A DNA stretch of 64,000 bases from an uncultured Lacinutrix sp. (GTDB taxonomy: Bacteria; Bacteroidota; Bacteroidia; Flavobacteriales; Flavobacteriaceae). Within the stretch, counting starts at the first letter, position 1; the number at the start of each line of letters is the position of its first letter. The stretch is taken from NCBI RefSeq assembly GCF_947500325.1, contig NZ_CANMRQ010000002.1:310001-374000 (forward strand), written 5' to 3'. Position numbers and translations under genes: made by a program. The notes below the pieces were generated by a model. It made no database searches. It had not been told where the DNA came from and was given only the letters and a program-made list of their open reading frames with translations. Below, piece after piece: positions 43,358 through 53,763 of the stretch.

Positions 43358-46204
43358 TTAATGCGCTTCTAACCAATTCAAACCAGTATCTAACTCTACA
43401 TCTAATGGAACATCCATTTTAAAGGCATTTTCCATTTCGGTTTTTATTAAGATTTTCATGTCTTCCAATTCAGGTTTGTAAACATCAAAAACCAGTTCAT
43501 CATGGACTTGTAACAGCATTTTAGTTTTGTAATTGCCTGCTTCTAATTTGTTGTGGATGTTTATCATAGCGATTTTAATAATATCTGCTGCACTTCCTTG
43601 AATAGGAGCATTTACAGCATTACGCTCTGCAGCACCACGAACAACAGCGTTGCGAGAATTAATATCCTTTAAGTAGCGACGGCGCCCTAAAACAGTTTGT
43701 ACATAGCCATTGTCTCGAGCAAAATCAACTTGCTCGCTCATATAAGCTCTTAGTTTAGGGTACGTTTCATAATAAGTGTCTATAAGTTCTTTAGCTTCAC
43801 TACGTGACAAATCGGTTTGGTTACTTAAACCAAAAGCAGACACACCATAAATAATCCCGAAGTTTACGGTTTTAGCATTGCTACGTTGCTCACGAGTGAC
43901 TTCGTCTAAAGCAACGTCAAATACTTTTGCAGCTGTAGACGCATGAATATCTTCGCCGTTTTTAAAAGCTTCAATCATGGTTTCTTCTTTACTTAATGCT
44001 GCAATAATACGTAGCTCTATTTGACTATAATCTGCAGCTAATAAAATAAAATCTTCATTTCTAGGAACAAATGCTTTTCTTACTTGACGGCCACGTTCTG
44101 TACGAATAGGAATATTTTGTAAATTAGGGTTGTTACTACTTAAACGACCAGTAGCTGCTACAGTTTGCATATAATCTGTGTGTACGCGACCAGTAGCTTC
44201 TTCTACTTGTGTTGGTAAAGCATCGACATAAGTACTTTTTAATTTCGCTAATCCTCGATAATCTAAAATGTTCTGGATAATTTCGTGGTCTTTTGCTAAA
44301 TAAGACAAGATGTCTTCTCCTGTTTTATATTGACCAGTTTTGGTCTTTTTTGGTTTATCAACCAGTTTTAATTTTTCAAATAAAATAATACCTAATTGTT
44401 TTGGTGAAGCAATGTTGAATTCCTCTCCAGCGACCTCATAAATTTTAGCAACTAAGGTTTCAATGTCATTATTCAATTCTTCAGATAAAGTATTTAAAAA
44501 ATCTACATTTAAGTTGATACCTTCAACTTCCATTGCAGCCAAAACACGTAATAAAGGCACTTCAATATCATCAAATAATTTTTGAGTATTAGCATCACCT
44601 AATTCTGTTTGAAAATGCTCTTTTAATTGTAAAGTAATATCTGTATCTTCAACGGCGTATTCTGTTTGCTTGTCTAAAGGAACTTCTCTCATAGAGAGTT
44701 GGTTCTTACCTTTTTTACCAATAAGCTCCGTAATAGAAATAGGTGTGTAATTTAAATAGGTTTCAGCTAATACATCCATATTATGGCGCATATCTGGATT
44801 AATTAAATAATGCGCTAGCATCGTATCAAAGAGCTTGCCTTTTACATTAATATTATACTTGCGAAGTACTTTAATATCGTATTTTAAATTCTGTCCAATT
44901 TTCTCTATGTTTTCAGCTTCAAAAAATGGACGAAGTGATTCAATTATGTTTTGAGCTTCATTTTTATCTTCTGGAAATGGTAAGTAAAATCCTTTACCAA
45001 CTTCCCAAGAAAAAGCAATGCCAACTAATTCTGCTGTTAATGGATTTAAGCCTGTAGTCTCTGTATCAAAACAAACACTAGTTTGGCTCATTAAATTTTT
45101 AATAAACAATTTAGTAGCCATTCCAGGAGCAACACTTTGGTAAAAGTGAGCATTAGTATCTATAGTATTGCGTTGAAATGTGTTTTCTGTTGCTGTATCT
45201 GCCGAAGACGTTTCTCCTCCAAATAAAGAAAACTGTCCAGCTCCAGCAGATTTAACTTCTTTTGGTGTCGCTTTGGTTTCGGTTTTTGTTGGAGTATTTC
45301 CAGTAGTAGTTGACGTTGCTTCTGTAGCAAATGTTTTATTAAAATTATCTATTAAACGTCTAAATTCTAGCTCTTGAAAAATCTCTGTTACTTTTGGTAT
45401 ATCTGGTTGGTCTAATTCAAAATCTTTAGCATTAAATTCTACAGGTACATCCAGCATTATAGTCGCTAATTTTTTAGATAGTAAACCTAATTCTCCATTA
45501 GCTTCAACCTTTTCTTTCATTTTTCCTTTTAGCTCATGTGTGTTAGCTAATAGATTTTCCATAGAGCCATATTGCGCTAAAAACTTCTTTGCTGTTTTTT
45601 CTCCAACACCTGGTAATCCAGGGATGTTATCTGATGAATCTCCCATCATTCCCAGGAAATCAATCACTTGTAAAGGATCTGTAACTTCAAACTTTTTTTG
45701 AACTTCTGGGATTCCCCATGTTTCATAACCACCACCAAAAACAGGTCGATACATAAAAATATTTTCGCTTACTAATTGCGCAAAATCCTTATCTGGTGTA
45801 ACCATAAAGGTTTGGTAACCTTCTTTTTCAGCTTGTTTGGCTAAAGTTCCAATAACATCATCGGCCTCAAAACCTGCTTTTACCATAATTGGAATATGCA
45901 TAGCTTTTAAAATGTCTTGTATTATTGGTACTGCTATTTTTATAGCTTCAGGTGTTTCATCTCTATTAGCCTTGTATTCTGCATACATTTCTACACGATC
46001 TGCACTTCCGCCTTTATCAAAACAAACAGCCAAGTGGTCTGGCCTTTCACGTTTTATAACATCTAAAAGAGAGTTCATAAAACCCATTATAGCTGAGGTA
46101 TCCAAACCTTTAGAATTAATTCTTGGATTTTTTATAAAGGCATAGTAGCCACGAAAAATTAATGCGAAAGCATCAACTAAAAAGACACGTTTATTATCAG
46201 ACAT
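43358..46204 (-). CDS. polA: DNA polymerase I
   Basis: A 948-residue Pol I with all three parts. The 5' nuclease covers 1-290 (FLVDAFALIFRGYYAF, GDSSDNIPGLPGVGEKTAKKFL). A low-complexity Thr/Lys linker (about 300-355) follows, then the 3'-5' exonuclease (about 365-545) with an intact first site CFDTETTGLNP, suggesting active proofreading. The polymerase domain (about 560-948) has ADYSQIELRI, the O-helix RSNAKTVNFGIIYG and QVHDELVFDV. The ATG at 46204 is used because it precedes the family start NKRVFLVDA. It ends 10 bases before the start of the fusion-enzyme gene. Confidence 0.98.
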   Translation of the reverse strand: MSDNKRVFLVDAFALIFRGYYAFIKNPRINSKGLDTSAIMGFMNSLLDVIKRERPDHLAVCFDKGGSADRVEMYAEYKANRDETPEAIKIAVPIIQDILKAMHIPIMVKAGFEADDVIGTLAKQAEKEGYQTFMVTPDKDFAQLVSENIFMYRPVFGGGYETWGIPEVQKKFEVTDPLQVIDFLGMMGDSSDNIPGLPGVGEKTAKKFLAQYGSMENLLANTHELKGKMKEKVEANGELGLLSKKLATIMLDVPVEFNAKDFELDQPDIPKVTEIFQELEFRRLIDNFNKTFATEATSTTTGNTPTKTETKATPKEVKSAGAGQFSLFGGETSSADTATENTFQRNTIDTNAHFYQSVAPGMATKLFIKNLMSQTSVCFDTETTGLNPLTAELVGIAFSWEVGKGFYLPFPEDKNEAQNIIESLRPFFEAENIEKIGQNLKYDIKVLRKYNINVKGKLFDTMLAHYLINPDMRHNMDVLAETYLNYTPISITELIGKKGKNQLSMREVPLDKQTEYAVEDTDITLQLKEHFQTELGDANTQKLFDDIEVPLLRVLAAMEVEGINLNVDFLNTLSEELNNDIETLVAKIYEVAGEEFNIASPKQLGIILFEKLKLVDKPKKTKTGQYKTGEDILSYLAKDHEIIQNILDYRGLAKLKSTYVDALPTQVEEATGRVHTDYMQTVAATGRLSSNNPNLQNIPIRTERGRQVRKAFVPRNEDFILLAADYSQIELRIIAALSKEETMIEAFKNGEDIHASTAAKVFDVALDEVTREQRSNAKTVNFGIIYGVSAFGLSNQTDLSRSEAKELIDTYYETYPKLRAYMSEQVDFARDNGYVQTVLGRRRYLKDINSRNAVVRGAAERNAVNAPIQGSAADIIKIAMINIHNKLEAGNYKTKMLLQVHDELVFDVYKPELEDMKILIKTEMENAFKMDVPLDVELDTGLNWLEAH

Positions 46205-46303
46205 TTGTATAAATTTGAAAGAAATCAAATCTACAAAAACTTCTGCTTTTAATTTAAATTAATTGAATTACAATTCGTAATTTTCGACACTTAAATTATT
46301 AGA

Positions 46304-47236
46304 ATGAATACATTTTCAATCGCAATTCATGGTGGTGCAGGAACTTTGGTAAAAGGAATGATGACTCCTGAATTAGAAGTACAGTATAAATTGGCTTTAA
46401 AAAAAGCATTAGATGCTGGATATGCTATTATAGAAAATGGCGGAACAGCTATTGATGCTGTTGAAAAAGCAGTTGTCTTATTAGAAGATTCTCCACTATT
46501 TAACGCTGGGAAAGGAAGTGTTTTTACTGCTACCGAAGGTCATGAAATGGATGCCGCAATAATGGATGGGAAAACTTTAAATGCAGGTGCTGTTTCATTA
46601 ATAACTGGTATTAAAAACCCTGTATCATTATCAAGAGATGTTATGGAAAGAAGTGAGCATGTGTTTTTGGCTGGAGAAGGCGCTATGCAGTTTGCGAAAG
46701 AACTAAATTATAAACTGGAGAATGAATCGTATTTTTACGATGAATTAAGACACAATCAATGGTTGGAAATTAAAGGCACTGATAATTTTCAATTGGATCA
46801 CTCGTTAAAAAAAGATTCAAAATTTGGAACAGTTGGAGCTGTTGCTTGTGATAAAAATGGAGATATCGCTGCGGCGACTTCTACTGGAGGCATGACAAAT
46901 AAAAAATGGGGAAGAGTTGGAGATAGTCCAATGATAGGTGCTGGAAATTATGCCAATAACAAAACCTGTGCTGTGTCTTGTACAGGAAGTGGAGAATTCT
47001 TTATTCGTGGTGTTGTAGCTTATGATGTAGCTTGTTTAATAGAGCATAAAAATATGTCACTAAAAGAGGCATCAGAAGAAGTTATTAATAAGCGTATTCT
47101 TGACATTGGTGGTGATGGTGGACTAATTGCAGTTGACACCAAGGGTAATATAGCCATGCCTTTTAATACTGAAGGGATGTATAGAGCATCTAAGTCTTCA
47201 GCTGGAAAAGAGGAAATAGCTATTTATAAAGATTAA
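46304..47236 (+). CDS. iaaA: Isoaspartyl peptidase/L-asparaginase (Ntn-hydrolase)
   Basis: A 310-residue Ntn-hydrolase, made as a precursor that cleaves itself before T176 (SKFGTVGAVACD), the new N-terminal nucleophile. GRVGDSPMIGAGNYAN and CTGSGEFFIRG bind substrate. No signal peptide, so it is cytoplasmic. It sits tail to tail with cyanophycinase, whose product is beta-Asp-Arg dipeptide; isoaspartyl dipeptidases are the established next step. It overlaps the cyanophycinase gene by four bases at the tails. Confidence 0.95.
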   Translation: MNTFSIAIHGGAGTLVKGMMTPELEVQYKLALKKALDAGYAIIENGGTAIDAVEKAVVLLEDSPLFNAGKGSVFTATEGHEMDAAIMDGKTLNAGAVSLITGIKNPVSLSRDVMERSEHVFLAGEGAMQFAKELNYKLENESYFYDELRHNQWLEIKGTDNFQLDHSLKKDSKFGTVGAVACDKNGDIAAATSTGGMTNKKWGRVGDSPMIGAGNYANNKTCAVSCTGSGEFFIRGVVAYDVACLIEHKNMSLKEASEEVINKRILDIGGDGGLIAVDTKGNIAMPFNTEGMYRASKSSAGKEEIAIYKD

Positions 47237-48093
47237 ATAAAAGGCTCTTCAATAGGCAGAACTTTAACCTTTTTCTTGTCTATATGAAAACGGTCACCAT
47301 TAGATAAAATATGTGTGCGCATATTAGTTAATGACATAGGTGTACCTTCAGAAAGAATTTTATGCTTATTATGTTTAATTCGGCGACCATCAAAAATAAT
47401 AACCATTCCAGAGCCAATAACTTTACACTTATTATTTTTAATAATCATACCAGTATCTTCTGCTAAACCAATACCAATAAGCTTTGGGAATTGGGCTACA
47501 GCTTCAGATATTCTTCCAAAACGGCCACGTTTAATAAAATGAGTATCGATAATTAAACCTGGAATTAAACTTAACCCTTTATACATTTTTACAGCGCCTT
47601 TAATAAAAGATTCTGTAGCACTTCCACCAGCAATCATTTCATGAGACATCATCATAGCTCCTGCACTAGTACCAGCAACAACAAAACCCTTTTCGGTTTT
47701 ATAGCGATGTTTTATTATCTCATGAATTTCTGTACCACCAATTTTATTGGTAATTTTAGATTGGTCACCGCCAGAAAACATAACGCAATTAGCTGCCTTA
47801 ATTAAGTCTATGGCGTCTTTTTTTTCAGAATCTTCTTTACTTCTAATATCTAAAACTGTAACATTTTTACAACCTAAAGTAGAAAAAGCTTCTAAATAAT
47901 TCTCTCCAACTTCTACAGGAATGCTTGACGCAGTAGGTATAACTACAATATTTGCATCTATTCCACCAGCTTCTTTAACTACATGAAAGAGAATGCCTTC
48001 GTCAATGAACTCTAAAGTATATTGTTCGTTCTCTTCTATTCCCTTATCTTCATTTCCACCAATAGGAATTAGTGTTCCTTTATTCGTAAGCAT
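47233..48093 (-). CDS. cphB: Cyanophycinase
   Basis: A 286-residue serine peptidase of the S51 type that cleaves cyanophycin to beta-Asp-Arg. The nucleophile is S143 in VAGTSAGAMMM, SGGDQ at 107-111 is the other signature, and the later stretch IDTHFIKRGRFGRI carries the conserved HxxxRxR cluster. It has no signal peptide, so it is an intracellular enzyme. It is divergent from cphA, with 107 bases between the starts. Confidence 0.94.
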   Translation of the reverse strand: MLTNKGTLIPIGGNEDKGIEENEQYTLEFIDEGILFHVVKEAGGIDANIVVIPTASSIPVEVGENYLEAFSTLGCKNVTVLDIRSKEDSEKKDAIDLIKAANCVMFSGGDQSKITNKIGGTEIHEIIKHRYKTEKGFVVAGTSAGAMMMSHEMIAGGSATESFIKGAVKMYKGLSLIPGLIIDTHFIKRGRFGRISEAVAQFPKLIGIGLAEDTGMIIKNNKCKVIGSGMVIIFDGRRIKHNKHKILSEGTPMSLTNMRTHILSNGDRFHIDKKKVKVLPIEEPFI

Positions 48094-48200
48094 AAATTCG
48101 TGATTATATTATTTAATCTGGGCAAAAATAAACTAAATTTTTAGAGAAAATTGTATATATTTATATTCTTTCCTCCATACTAATAAATAAACCAAATAAT

Positions 48201-50843
48201 ATGAAAATAATAAGCATAAATGCTATGAGAGGGCCAAATTATTGGTCTATACGTCGTCATAAATTAATAGTAATGGTACTTGATCTTGAAAAAATGGAAG
48301 AGTATCCTACCAATAAAGTTGATGGTTTTTCTGAACGTTTAAAAGCAATGTTTCCCAGTATGTATTCCCATAGATGTTCTGAAGGATGTGAAGGTGGTTT
48401 TTTTATGCGTGTAGATGAAGGGACTTGGATGGGACATGTTATTGAACATATTGCTCTTGAAATACAAACACTTGCAGGAATGGATACAGGCTTTGGAAGA
48501 ACAAGAGGTTATGGCGAAGAAGGTGTTTATAATGTGGTGTTTTCTTATATGGAAGAGAGCGTTGGCCGTTTTGCGGCTAAATCTGCTGTGCGTATTTGCG
48601 AAGCATTAATTGCAGGAGAAGATTATGATTTAGCTGAAGATATTCAAGAAATGCGAGAGCTTCGAGAAGCAGATAGATTAGGCCCAAGTACGGGTTCTAT
48701 AATAGCTGAAGCAGAAGCGCGTGGTATTCCATGGATTCGATTAAATAAGTATTCTTTATGCCAATTAGGTTATGGTGCAAATCAAAAACGTATTCAAGCT
48801 ACTGTAACTAGTGAAACCAGTAGTATTGGTGTAGAATTAGCATGTGATAAAGAAGATACTAAGTTTTTATTAGAACAAGCTGAAGTTGAAGTCCCTCGTG
48901 GTGATATTATACGCCGAGAAAGGAGTCTTGCAGAAGCTTGTGAGTATGTAGGATTTCCTTTAGTAATAAAACCAATTGATGGTAATCATGGCCGTGGTAT
49001 TACTGTAGATATTCAAAATTATGATGACGCACTTGTTGCTTTTAGACATGCAAAAGATAGTTCAAGAAGTGGAGCAATTATTATTGAAAAATTTATAGTA
49101 GGAGAAGATTATAGATTATTAGTAATTAATAATAAATTAGTTGCAGCTGCAATTAGAACACCCGCTCATGTTATAGGTGATGGGAAATCTACTGTTCAAG
49201 AACTTGTAGATAAAGTGAATGAAGATCCAAGACGAGGCTATGGTCATGAAAAAGTATTAACACAAATAACAATTAACGAGCTGACGCAGAAACTTATAAA
49301 AGATGCTGGTTATACTTTAGATTCTGTAATTGCAGATGGAGAAAGACTGGTTTTAAAAGATACTGCAAATTTAAGTACAGGAGGAACAGCAGAAGATGTT
49401 ACAGATATTGTTCATCCAGCCAATGTGAGTATGGTAGAGCGTATTTCTAAAATTATAGATTTGGATATTTGTGGTGTAGATATTATGACTACAGATATTA
49501 CAAAGCCACTAGCAGAAACAGGTGGTGCAGTTTTGGAAGTTAATGCTGGACCAGGCTTTAGAATGCATCTAGCTCCAACAAGCGGATTGCCTAGAAATGT
49601 TGCAGCACCAGTAATTGATAAACTCTTTCCACAAAAAGGGGATACTGGACGTATTCCAATTATTGCTACTTCTGGTACTAATGGCAAAACAACAACAACG
49701 CGTTTAATTGCTCATATTGCAAAAATGAAAGGTTATCGTGTGGGATATACTACAAGTGATGGTGTTTACATTCAAAATAGATTATTAATGACTGGAGATT
49801 GCACAGGTCCTGCAAGTACAGAATTTGTACTTAAAGATCCAACTGTAAATTTTGCTGTCTTAGAATGTGCTAGAGGTGGATTGCTACGTGCTGGATTAGG
49901 ATTTAAAAAATGCGATGTTGCTGTAGTTACTAATGTTGCAGCAGATCACTTAGGGCTAAAAGGAATTCATACTATAGAACAATTAGCTAAAGTAAAAGCA
50001 GTTGTGCCAGAAACGGTATTACCAGATGGATATGCTATTTTAAATGCAGATGATGATTTGGTTTATGATATGAGGCGTAATGTAGATTGTAACGTTGCAT
50101 TATTTTCTATGGATGAAAATAATCCTCGTGTTAAAGCTCTTCAGCGTAAAGGAGGTATTACAGCTGTTTACGAAAATGGTTGGGTTACTATTTGTAGAGG
50201 TGAATGGAAAATGCGAATTATGGAAGCGATAAATATTCCATTAACCTATGGAGGGAAAGCAAAATTTATGATTCAAAATGTTCTTGCTGCAGTATTAGCT
50301 GCTAATGTGCAAGGTATAAGTAATGAAGATATAAAAGCAGGATTGGAGACCTTTATACCATCAGCTTCACAAACTCCTGGACGTTTAAATTTATTTAAGT
50401 TTAACGATTTTTCAATTCTACTAGATTATGCACATAATCCTGCAGGAATGAGAGCGTTGCAAAAATTTACAGATGAACTGGATGCTACTGTTAAGGTTGG
50501 CATTATTGCAGGAATTGGAGATAGAAGAGTCGAAGATAATAATGAAATGGGAAGCATCGCTGCAGAAATGTTTGATGAAATTATTATTCGACAAGATAAA
50601 CGCTTACGAGGAAAAACAGAAGAAGAGCTTATTAAAATGTTAGATGATGGCATTAAAATGAAAGACCCGAATAAGAAAACAACTATTATTCCTTCTGAAA
50701 AGGAAGCAATCACTTTTGCTGTAAAAAATGCAAAAAAAGGATCGCTTATTATTTTATGTAGTGATGTTATTCCAGATGCATTAGATCTTGTAAAGCAATT
50801 TAAAGAACAAGAAGCTCGAGGCGAATTAAATTTTGCAAATTAA
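48201..50843 (+). CDS. cphA: Cyanophycin synthetase
   Basis: An 880-residue enzyme that builds multi-L-arginyl-poly-L-aspartate from Asp and Arg with ATP. The N-terminal domain (1-~165) is followed by an ATP-grasp domain (about 170-475) that adds Asp, with PLVIKPIDGNHGRGITV. The Mur-ligase-like domain (about 480-880) adds Arg, with SGTNGKTTTTRLI (K496), ECARGGLLRAGLGF and LDYAHNPAGMRAL. Length and order match cyanobacterial CphA. It is divergent from cphB and next to iaaA, giving the complete storage cycle. Confidence 0.96.
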   Translation: MKIISINAMRGPNYWSIRRHKLIVMVLDLEKMEEYPTNKVDGFSERLKAMFPSMYSHRCSEGCEGGFFMRVDEGTWMGHVIEHIALEIQTLAGMDTGFGRTRGYGEEGVYNVVFSYMEESVGRFAAKSAVRICEALIAGEDYDLAEDIQEMRELREADRLGPSTGSIIAEAEARGIPWIRLNKYSLCQLGYGANQKRIQATVTSETSSIGVELACDKEDTKFLLEQAEVEVPRGDIIRRERSLAEACEYVGFPLVIKPIDGNHGRGITVDIQNYDDALVAFRHAKDSSRSGAIIIEKFIVGEDYRLLVINNKLVAAAIRTPAHVIGDGKSTVQELVDKVNEDPRRGYGHEKVLTQITINELTQKLIKDAGYTLDSVIADGERLVLKDTANLSTGGTAEDVTDIVHPANVSMVERISKIIDLDICGVDIMTTDITKPLAETGGAVLEVNAGPGFRMHLAPTSGLPRNVAAPVIDKLFPQKGDTGRIPIIATSGTNGKTTTTRLIAHIAKMKGYRVGYTTSDGVYIQNRLLMTGDCTGPASTEFVLKDPTVNFAVLECARGGLLRAGLGFKKCDVAVVTNVAADHLGLKGIHTIEQLAKVKAVVPETVLPDGYAILNADDDLVYDMRRNVDCNVALFSMDENNPRVKALQRKGGITAVYENGWVTICRGEWKMRIMEAINIPLTYGGKAKFMIQNVLAAVLAANVQGISNEDIKAGLETFIPSASQTPGRLNLFKFNDFSILLDYAHNPAGMRALQKFTDELDATVKVGIIAGIGDRRVEDNNEMGSIAAEMFDEIIIRQDKRLRGKTEEELIKMLDDGIKMKDPNKKTTIIPSEKEAITFAVKNAKKGSLIILCSDVIPDALDLVKQFKEQEARGELNFAN

Positions 50844-50870
50844 CTAAGCTATTAATTTTTAATAAATTAA

Positions 50871-50902
50871 AACGTCGAAAATTAAGTTTTCGGCGTTTTT
50901 TA
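50871..50902. terminator. Bidirectional terminator between cphA and the convergent hydrolase gene
   Basis: AACGTCGAAAA (50871-50881) pairs with TTTTCGGCGTT (50887-50897) with one wobble pair, flanked by A-rich and T-rich runs. It serves cphA and, from the other side, the gene at 50903. Confidence 0.75.
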
Positions 50903-51907
50903 TTATTTGGCTTTTATAATAAATTTAGATTGGATATTTTCGTTTTTTCCATCATGAAACTTAGTCATGCTAAACCATTCGTGTATAGCAAAACTACCAG
51001 TTTCACCCTTTTTATTTACAGCAATGTAACCTACTTGAAAGTTTTTATAATCACTATTGGGCTTGTTTATAATACGTTTAATAGCTTCTTCACAAGCAGC
51101 TTGAGGTGATTTGCCTTGACGCATTAATTCAACCACAAGAAAACTACCAACAGTCTTAACAACTTCTTCTCCCAAGCCAGTTGCAACACAGCCTCCAATT
51201 TCATTATCTATAAATAAACCAGAACCAATAATTGGCGAATCTCCAACACGACCAGCCATTTTGTAAGCTAATCCACTAGTAGTACAGGCACCAGAAATAT
51301 CACCATTCTTGTCTATGGCTAGCATTCCAATGGTGTCGTGATTTTCTATATTAATAATTGGTTTATATTTAGAAGTGATTTTCCATTCTTCCCATTTTTT
51401 CTTTGAAGCTTCCGTTAGTAAGTTCTCTTTTTTATAGCCTAATTTGTACGCATATTGCTCTGCACCTTTTCCAGAAAGCATGACATGAGGCGTATTCTCC
51501 ATAACATTTCTAGCAATAGATATAGCATGCGTTATATTTTGCAAATGAACAACTGAACCACAGTTTCCATTTTTATCCATAATACAGGCGTCTAAAGTTA
51601 CGTTTCCGTCTCTATCAGGCAAGCCACCTTTTCCAACAGATTGGTTGTTTATATCTGCTTCCTCAACTTTACAACCTTGCTCAACAGCATCTAAAGCATT
51701 ACTCCCTTTTTGAAGTATTTCCCAAGCTTTTGTTGTAGCATTTGGCACATTCCATGTAGCTATTACTAATGGTAATGATAGCGCTGATCTGGTTGTAGAT
51801 GCCAAATTTTCTGTTTTAGAATTTTCTGAACAGTTGGTTAACGTTGTTCCAACAGCGAGTCCAACACCAGTTAATGACGTGCTTTTCAGGAAGTCTCTTC
51901 TTTTCAT
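50903..51907 (-). CDS. N4-(beta-N-acetylglucosaminyl)-L-asparaginase (aspartylglucosaminidase)
   Basis: A 334-residue Ntn-hydrolase that splits GlcNAc-Asn, the last piece of an N-glycan. The self-processing site gives T192 in NHDTIGMLAIDKNG. GRVGDSPIIGSGLF and ATGLGEE bind substrate. The N-terminus MKRRDFLKSTSLTGVG is a Tat signal and is followed by TLTNC (C26), so it is probably a Tat-exported lipoprotein. It lies between the cyanophycin genes and the N-glycan enzymes and fits the latter by function. Confidence 0.93.
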   Translation of the reverse strand: MKRRDFLKSTSLTGVGLAVGTTLTNCSENSKTENLASTTRSALSLPLVIATWNVPNATTKAWEILQKGSNALDAVEQGCKVEEADINNQSVGKGGLPDRDGNVTLDACIMDKNGNCGSVVHLQNITHAISIARNVMENTPHVMLSGKGAEQYAYKLGYKKENLLTEASKKKWEEWKITSKYKPIINIENHDTIGMLAIDKNGDISGACTTSGLAYKMAGRVGDSPIIGSGLFIDNEIGGCVATGLGEEVVKTVGSFLVVELMRQGKSPQAACEEAIKRIINKPNSDYKNFQVGYIAVNKKGETGSFAIHEWFSMTKFHDGKNENIQSKFIIKAK

Positions 51908-51970
51908 TTTAAATTATTTATAGTTACAATATATAAATTCTATTGTTTATGTATTTTGAAAGAAATAAAA

Positions 51971-51994
51971 AAGGCTCACTTTTTAGTGAGCCTT
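51971..51994 (-). terminator. Terminator of the sugar transporter gene
   Basis: AAGGCTCACT (51971-51980) and AGTGAGCCTT (51985-51994) form a perfect stem with a TTTT loop, flanked by A and T runs, 22 bases beyond the transporter stop. Confidence 0.88.
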
Positions 51995-52015
51995 TTTTAT
52001 TATTACTATACTTTA

Positions 52016-53689
52016 CTAGTATTCTACTCCTTGTTTATCTAAAACAGTTTTTGTTATAAATGCATAGAATAATAAATATGCAAAACATAATACTGCAATC
52101 CAATAAGAAGATTGTATATTAAAAACATCTGCTAATTTTCCTTGTAATGGCGGAATAATAGCGCCACCCAAAATCATCATCACTAAAAAAGCAGAACCTT
52201 GAGATGTGTATTTTCCTAAACCAGCAATACTTAATGTAAAAATACAAGGCCACATAATTGAACAGAATAAACCACCAGATAAAAAGGCGAATAATGCGAT
52301 ATTTCCTGATGTAAATACACCAATTAGCATAGCTAAAACTCCAAGGAGGCTAAATGTTTTTAATGTTTTTGCTGGATTGTCTTTTGCAAAAAAGAAACCG
52401 CCAATTTGTACAGCTACACAAATAGCAAAAAATAGTATTTCATTAGTTGAAAATATTTTTCCTCCAATCCAATTTGATAAAATAATCACAGCTAAAGCTA
52501 TATAAGGCACAATAATTAGAAGTGCTTTTTTTAAACCTTTACTTGGGCTAAAAACAGTAATGGCACCAACCCAACGGCCAACCATTAATCCTCCCCAATA
52601 CAAAGAAATAAATGGTGCGATTTGTGCATCGTTTAATGCTGTTAAACCGAGTTCGTTTAAACCTGTGTCATCAACTACTTTTTTAAGCAGTTCTCCTAAA
52701 TTACTACCAACTGTAACTTCTACACCAACATAAGTGAAGATGGCTAACATTCCTAAAACCAATTGTGGATATTTCATAGCTCCCCAACCGTCAGGTTTTT
52801 TAGAAGAACTTGAATACGCAAATAATATGCAGCCAATAACTGCTGCTAATGCAATAATTAACAAGGTTAGTCTTTTGTTTTCTAACGCTTCTGAAACTTC
52901 AACATCACCAAAATATGTACTAAAAATATAACCAAAACAGCCAAAAATTATGATGGTTAAAACAATCAATAAGTTTTTTGCTTTGTTAGCAGGTTCAAAA
53001 GCAGTTTCTGATTTTAAAGCAGGTAATTTTTTTGAAAAATGAAATAATGCAGCAGCAAGTAAAAATAGTACGCCAACACCTATATATAGCATTTGTACTG
53101 TGTTTAATGTAATCTCGTTATTTTTAATCATTCGGGTTAATTCTTCACCAGATATTGGTGTTGAGCCAAAGATTATAAAAGCGACTACAATTGGTGCTAT
53201 TGTTGTTCCAAAAGAGTTTATTCCTCCAGCTAAATTAAGCCTGTGAGAACCTGTTTTTGGATCGCCTAATGCAATAGCAAATGGGTTTGCACTTGTTTGT
53301 TGTAAAGAAAAACCGAGACCAACAATAAATAAAGCGACTAATACAAAATAGAAAACAGCTGTTTGTCCTTGTTCTGCACCTGCAGTAGCAGGATACATTA
53401 CAAATGCCCCAATTGCTGAGAGTAATAAGCCGTAAACAATTCCGTTTTTGTATCCCCAAGAATTTACAATGTCTTTTTTTATAGTACTAGATAAAATAAA
53501 CAATAGCAAAGCTCCAATATAATAGGCGCCGTAAAATGCAAAATCGACTAATTGCGATTGGAATTGGTCAATATTAAAATACGTTTTACAAAAAGGAATA
53601 AATACACTGTTTGATGCAGCTATAAATCCCCAGAAAAAGAAGACTGTAACTAAAGTAGTTAAAGCCGATTTGTTGTTTTGGTTTGACAT
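52016..53689 (-). CDS. Sugar MFS transporter, FucP/NagP family
   Basis: A 557-residue permease starting [22 protein letters not shown], typical of the FucP/GluP/NagP family that imports fucose, glucose or N-acetylglucosamine with protons. [33 protein letters not shown] is the family fingerprint (about 130-162). It is longer than FucP (~430), with extra helices in the middle (about 240-340). The neighbourhood of GH92, GH20 and aspartylglucosaminidase suggests mannose or GlcNAc as substrate. Confidence 0.92.
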   Translation of the reverse strand: MSNQNNKSALTTLVTVFFFWGFIAASNSVFIPFCKTYFNIDQFQSQLVDFAFYGAYYIGALLLFILSSTIKKDIVNSWGYKNGIVYGLLLSAIGAFVMYPATAGAEQGQTAVFYFVLVALFIVGLGFSLQQTSANPFAIALGDPKTGSHRLNLAGGINSFGTTIAPIVVAFIIFGSTPISGEELTRMIKNNEITLNTVQMLYIGVGVLFLLAAALFHFSKKLPALKSETAFEPANKAKNLLIVLTIIIFGCFGYIFSTYFGDVEVSEALENKRLTLLIIALAAVIGCILFAYSSSSKKPDGWGAMKYPQLVLGMLAIFTYVGVEVTVGSNLGELLKKVVDDTGLNELGLTALNDAQIAPFISLYWGGLMVGRWVGAITVFSPSKGLKKALLIIVPYIALAVIILSNWIGGKIFSTNEILFFAICVAVQIGGFFFAKDNPAKTLKTFSLLGVLAMLIGVFTSGNIALFAFLSGGLFCSIMWPCIFTLSIAGLGKYTSQGSAFLVMMILGGAIIPPLQGKLADVFNIQSSYWIAVLCFAYLLFYAFITKTVLDKQGVEY

Positions 53690-53763
53690 AGTATATTAAT
53701 TAGTATAGATTAATGTAATTAATAATGTGTTAATCAATGAAATGAACTTTACACATTATGTTT

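Noticed and set aside
45837-46145. Plus-strand frame of 102 codons inside polA
   Set aside because: Mirror of conserved 5' nuclease codons; no independent support.
17639-51907. Three asparaginase-like genes as paralogues from one expansion
   Set aside because: The gene at 17639 has the TGGTIG/HGSDT type I/II fold, while 46304 and 50903 are Ntn-hydrolases with different substrates; they are not one family.
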